The notes beneath the pieces were generated by a model. That model searched no databases. It worked only from the letters and a program-made list of their open reading frames with translations, and was not told where the DNA came from. 64,000 nt of DNA from an uncultured Mediterraneibacter sp. (GTDB taxonomy: Bacteria; Bacillota; Clostridia; Lachnospirales; Lachnospiraceae): positions 38,391 to 102,390 of the forward strand of contig CALWQP010000007.1 in NCBI GenBank assembly GCA_944383695.1, written 5' to 3'. Both the position numbers and the translations under genes were made by a program. Each line of letters begins with the position of its first letter. Position 1 is the stretch's first letter. Of this stretch, positions 61,012 through 64,000 are shown piece by piece.

Positions 61012-64000
61012 GACCGCTCAGACTGACCATGCAGGCGTTCGGCTCCTACGGGAAACGGACGGTCATTGATTTTGAACAGACAAACCAGAACCTTTTCCTG
61101 ATTACCGGAGATACCGGGGCAGGGAAGACGACTATATTTGATGCTATTGTATTTGCCCTTTACGGGGAGGCAAGTTCAGGAGTTAATAAGAAGAACGGCA
61201 CTGAATTGCAGAGCCAGTATGTAGATCCGGGTGTGGAGCCTTTTGTGGAGCTGGTTTTTTCAGAAGAAACAGCGTACGGCAGGGAAGAATATACAGTCCG
61301 CCGAGTGCCAAGGCACGTCCGGCCCCGAAAGCGCGGGACCGGGGTGAAAGAAGAGAGCGAGAGCGTGGCGCTCACCATGCCCGACGGCTCCGAGTACCCT
61401 CAGAAAGAGACGGACAGGAAGCTGGAAGAAATCGTAGGACTGACAAAGAGTCAGTTCATGCAGGTCGCCATGATCGCTCAAGGGGAGTTCATGGAACTTC
61501 TGCGGGCAAAATCAGATGATAAGAAAATGATCTTCCGAAAGCTGTTTCATACAGAGCTTTATGCCAGGATCGTGGAAGAACTGGGAAAGCGGAGAAAGGG
61601 AAAACAGCAGGAAATAGCGCAGATCCGCACAGTGTGCCAGACCGAAGTGTCCCACATAGATGTGCCGGAAGACTATGAGCAGGCGGAAGAACTTGTTGAT
61701 TTAAAGAAACGCATCGCATCCTCAGACCGGCTTTCTGTGGTGGATATGGAACGACTGCTGGGAGATCTGGAGCATCTCTGCGGTATTTTAAAAGAACGCT
61801 GTGATCAGGCGCAGAAGGAATACAATGCGGCAGACCGGAATCATCTGGAAAAGCGGGATAACTATACCGCCGGGATACAGCTTTTAAAACGATTCGATGA
61901 ACTGGAACAGGCAGAACAGGAGCTGGCGGGATGCGCATCTGAGGAGGATGAGATCCGAGAGACAGAAGAACGGATCCAGAGAATCAGCGGGGCATATGAA
62001 GTCCAGGCGGTTTTTCAAAGATACACGGATGCTATGCAAACTGCGGAGAATATAAAGAAAAGTCTTGCGGAGCAGGAGACAACCCTTCCCGCTCTTATCG
62101 AGGCAGGGGAAGAGGCGCAGCGGGAGGCAGAGGCAGCAGAGGAAGGGCTCAGCCGGGAGATTCAGAATTTTACACAAGTATCTGAGCGGGTACAGAAGTC
62201 CATGGTAGTCTTCAGCAGGATCCGGCGGGTGAGAGAAGAGACGGCTTTCGCACAGGTAGAATGCCGGCGTACAGAGCAGGAAGCGCAAAATGCGCAGAAG
62301 AAAATGCAGGAGCTGGAGGAAAGTGAGCGCCAGTGGCGCAGCCAGGCGGAAGGTCTCGGTGAGGCTGAAATCTTATGGGAGCGCTGGCAGTCAGAATGTG
62401 CAAAAGCGGATGAGATTGGGAAGGATATTGCAGCGGCAAAAGTTTCTGCAAAAGAGGTACAGGCTCAGAGAAATGCAGCGGATCAGGCGAAACAGGCTTT
62501 TGCCGGGGCAAGCAGCATATATGAGACCAGGAATCAGGAATATGAGACAATGAGAAGGGCGTTTCTCAATGAGCAGGCAGGGCTGATCGCCAGAGAGCAG
62601 CTCCGACCGGGAAAGCCGTGTCCGGTCTGCGGTTCCCCGGACCATCCCAATCCCTGTGAGATCCGGGAGGAACATAAGGATATCAGCAGGGAAGCGCTGG
62701 ATGCAGCGGAACAAGAAGTGGGACGTCTGAGAGAGAGACAGGAAAAGGCAGCTTCAGCCGCCCAGTCAGCATCGGCACTTCTGGAAGAAAAAGAGAACAG
62801 TCTCGCAGAAGAACTGCGCAGACTGCGGCAGAAGCTGAGTGAGAATCTTCCTTCCCACGTAGAAATCAAGACACTGGTGCAGGCGGAAGAGAAACTGGAT
62901 TTATGGAAAGAGTCGCTCCGCCGGGAAGGCGGCCGGCTGACAGAAGACTTACAGACCTTGAAGAAGCTTCGCGAATATCTTCTGGGGATCGATGAGAAAA
63001 AAGCAGCCCTGAAGACAGCGGCGGAACGGTCATCTCAGAAAGCAGTTGACGCGAAGACCGTATTTGCCGCAAAGCAGGCAGAGCTGGAGCATCTGGAGGC
63101 CTCCCGGGATTATCAGAGCGAGGCAGAAGCAGAGGCAGCCCTTGCCAAAGCAGAAGAAGGGAGAAGGAATGCGGAAACAATTTCCCAGGCTGCAGGATTA
63201 AAGGAACAGCAGGCAAAGTCTGCCAGGACAAAGGCAGATGCGCTGATCAGCCGTTACAGGTCAGAGTTTCCGGTTCAGGATAGCGAATGCAGGCGCAGGA
63301 AAGACGACTATGAGAGGAGCATGGAAGAAAAGGACCTTTCAGAGACGGAATGGAAAGAACTGACAGAAAAGTATACCCGCGGGGACATAGCTGCACTTCA
63401 GGAGAAGGCAGAGGCATGGAAGCAAAGGAAGACTGCCGCCGTGAGCAGATGGGATTCTGCAAAAGCGGTGATCGGCGGTCAGGACCGCCCTGTGCCGGAT
63501 GAATTGAAAAACGCGGCAGAGACGGCAGAGAAAGAGATGAAGAGTGCCCAGGCACGTTTAGAAGAAGCAAGGGCATATTACAGGACAAACACATCGGTGT
63601 ATGATTCCCTGAAGCCGGTTATGGAAGAGCGGGGGAAGATCATGGAAGAGCACAGGAGGCTGGATGACCTGTATAATCTGCTCTCGGGAAATGTGACAGG
63701 CAGCCGGATGGATATCGAGACTTATGTCCAGCGCTGCTATCTGGAACGGATCCTCTATGCGGCGAACCGTCGCTTTGAGGAAATGTCTGCAGGACAGTTC
63801 GAACTGCGGATGTTTGACATTGATAAGGCAGGAAAAGGAAAGAACCGGGGCCTTGATCTGATGGTCTACTCCACAGTAACCGGAAAGGAGCGGGAGGTCC
63901 GCACCCTCTCCGGCGGAGAGTCATTTATGGCGGCGCTGTGCCTGGCGCTTGGCATGGCGGATCAGATCCAGGAGAGCGCGGCGTCTGTCAATCTGGATAT
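61008..64000 (+). CDS. sbcC: Exonuclease SbcCD, subunit C (SMC-like ATPase), 3' end outside window
   Basis: SbcC is the Rad50-like ATPase and tether of SbcCD. The ORF runs from the ATG at 61008 off the right edge (997 codons seen). It shows MRPLRLTMQAFGSYG, Walker A GDTGAGKTT (about residue 34), two long coiled-coil arms, the zinc hook CPVC (about 538-541, in GKPCPVCGSPDHP) and the ABC signature LSGGES (about 967). Only the Walker B region and C-terminal tail are missing, so the full gene is probably about 1040-1060 codons. It is translationally coupled to sbcD by a 4-base overlap and AGGAGGTG. Confidence 0.95.
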   Translation, partial: MRPLRLTMQAFGSYGKRTVIDFEQTNQNLFLITGDTGAGKTTIFDAIVFALYGEASSGVNKKNGTELQSQYVDPGVEPFVELVFSEETAYGREEYTVRRVPRHVRPRKRGTGVKEESESVALTMPDGSEYPQKETDRKLEEIVGLTKSQFMQVAMIAQGEFMELLRAKSDDKKMIFRKLFHTELYARIVEELGKRRKGKQQEIAQIRTVCQTEVSHIDVPEDYEQAEELVDLKKRIASSDRLSVVDMERLLGDLEHLCGILKERCDQAQKEYNAADRNHLEKRDNYTAGIQLLKRFDELEQAEQELAGCASEEDEIRETEERIQRISGAYEVQAVFQRYTDAMQTAENIKKSLAEQETTLPALIEAGEEAQREAEAAEEGLSREIQNFTQVSERVQKSMVVFSRIRRVREETAFAQVECRRTEQEAQNAQKKMQELEESERQWRSQAEGLGEAEILWERWQSECAKADEIGKDIAAAKVSAKEVQAQRNAADQAKQAFAGASSIYETRNQEYETMRRAFLNEQAGLIAREQLRPGKPCPVCGSPDHPNPCEIREEHKDISREALDAAEQEVGRLRERQEKAASAAQSASALLEEKENSLAEELRRLRQKLSENLPSHVEIKTLVQAEEKLDLWKESLRREGGRLTEDLQTLKKLREYLLGIDEKKAALKTAAERSSQKAVDAKTVFAAKQAELEHLEASRDYQSEAEAEAALAKAEEGRRNAETISQAAGLKEQQAKSARTKADALISRYRSEFPVQDSECRRRKDDYERSMEEKDLSETEWKELTEKYTRGDIAALQEKAEAWKQRKTAAVSRWDSAKAVIGGQDRPVPDELKNAAETAEKEMKSAQARLEEARAYYRTNTSVYDSLKPVMEERGKIMEEHRRLDDLYNLLSGNVTGSRMDIETYVQRCYLERILYAANRRFEEMSAGQFELRMFDIDKAGKGKNRGLDLMVYSTVTGKEREVRTLSGGESFMAALCLALGMADQIQESAASVNLD

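Overview
The window looks like chromosomal core sequence from an endospore-forming anaerobe of the class Clostridia, most likely a Lachnospiraceae-type gut bacterium. The evidence is an uninterrupted spoIIIAA-AH operon, spoIVB next to spo0A, yqfC/yqfD, strong GGAGG-type ribosome binding sites, an [FeFe] hydrogenase and a Nim-like flavoprotein. The lineage is inferred from gene content and order; there is no rRNA in the window. I saw no tRNA, rRNA, CRISPR array, IS element or prophage.

Layout. 1-6.2 kb: an unrecognised coiled-coil protein, a frameshifted nitrilase-family amidohydrolase, the TrkA/TrkH potassium uptake pair, a formate/nitrite-type channel and a Nim-like protein. 6.3-14.1 kb: yqfC-yqfD-phoH-ybeY as an overlapping run, a SpoVB/MurJ-type flippase, a BofC-like small protein, then DUF896, 5-formyl-THF cyclo-ligase, DUF4250 and miaB. 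14.1-14.7 kb: a terminator and a decayed minus-strand gene remnant. 14.7-19.6 kb: the complete spoIIIA operon (feeding-tube/channel apparatus of the engulfed forespore). 19.7-32.6 kb: prfC, an Asp23/Gls24 protein, then nusB-xseA-xseB-ispA-dxs-tlyA-nadK-argR-recN and spoIVB-spo0A, a gene order I associate with many Firmicutes. 32.7-38.1 kb: glycogen synthase and a one-carbon block (metF, a separate B12 reactivation protein, metH). 38.4-44.7 kb: [FeFe] hydrogenase, alaS, rpsU and gdhA. 44.7-53.6 kb: a P-type ATPase behind a yybP-ykoY-type manganese riboswitch, ftsH, a second P-type ATPase and an ABC-F ATPase. 53.6-64 kb: fliB on the minus strand, an MFS transporter, a broken recQ, a SatD/DUF3307 pair behind a perfect inverted repeat, and sbcD-sbcC (sbcC runs off the end).

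The genes mostly serve housekeeping and sporulation. Sporulation regulation can be read in the DNA: two 0A boxes before spo0A, sigma-E-like sites before yqfC and spoIIIA, and a sigma-G-like -10 before spoIVB. Metal and ion homeostasis is prominent (TrkAH, FNT, Mn-riboswitch ATPase, CtpE-like ATPase). Three genes are visibly broken: the nitrilase (G6 tract), recQ (internal deletion plus a one-base indel) and the 14.2-14.6 kb remnant.

The best candidate for an undescribed system is the SatD/DUF3307 pair. The SatD-type protein carries a pattern that resembles the metal-binding palm of class III nucleotide cyclases, ends in a helix-turn-helix, overlaps the gene for a polytopic membrane protein with conserved His/Asp motifs, and sits behind a perfect 22-bp inverted repeat abutting its promoter.
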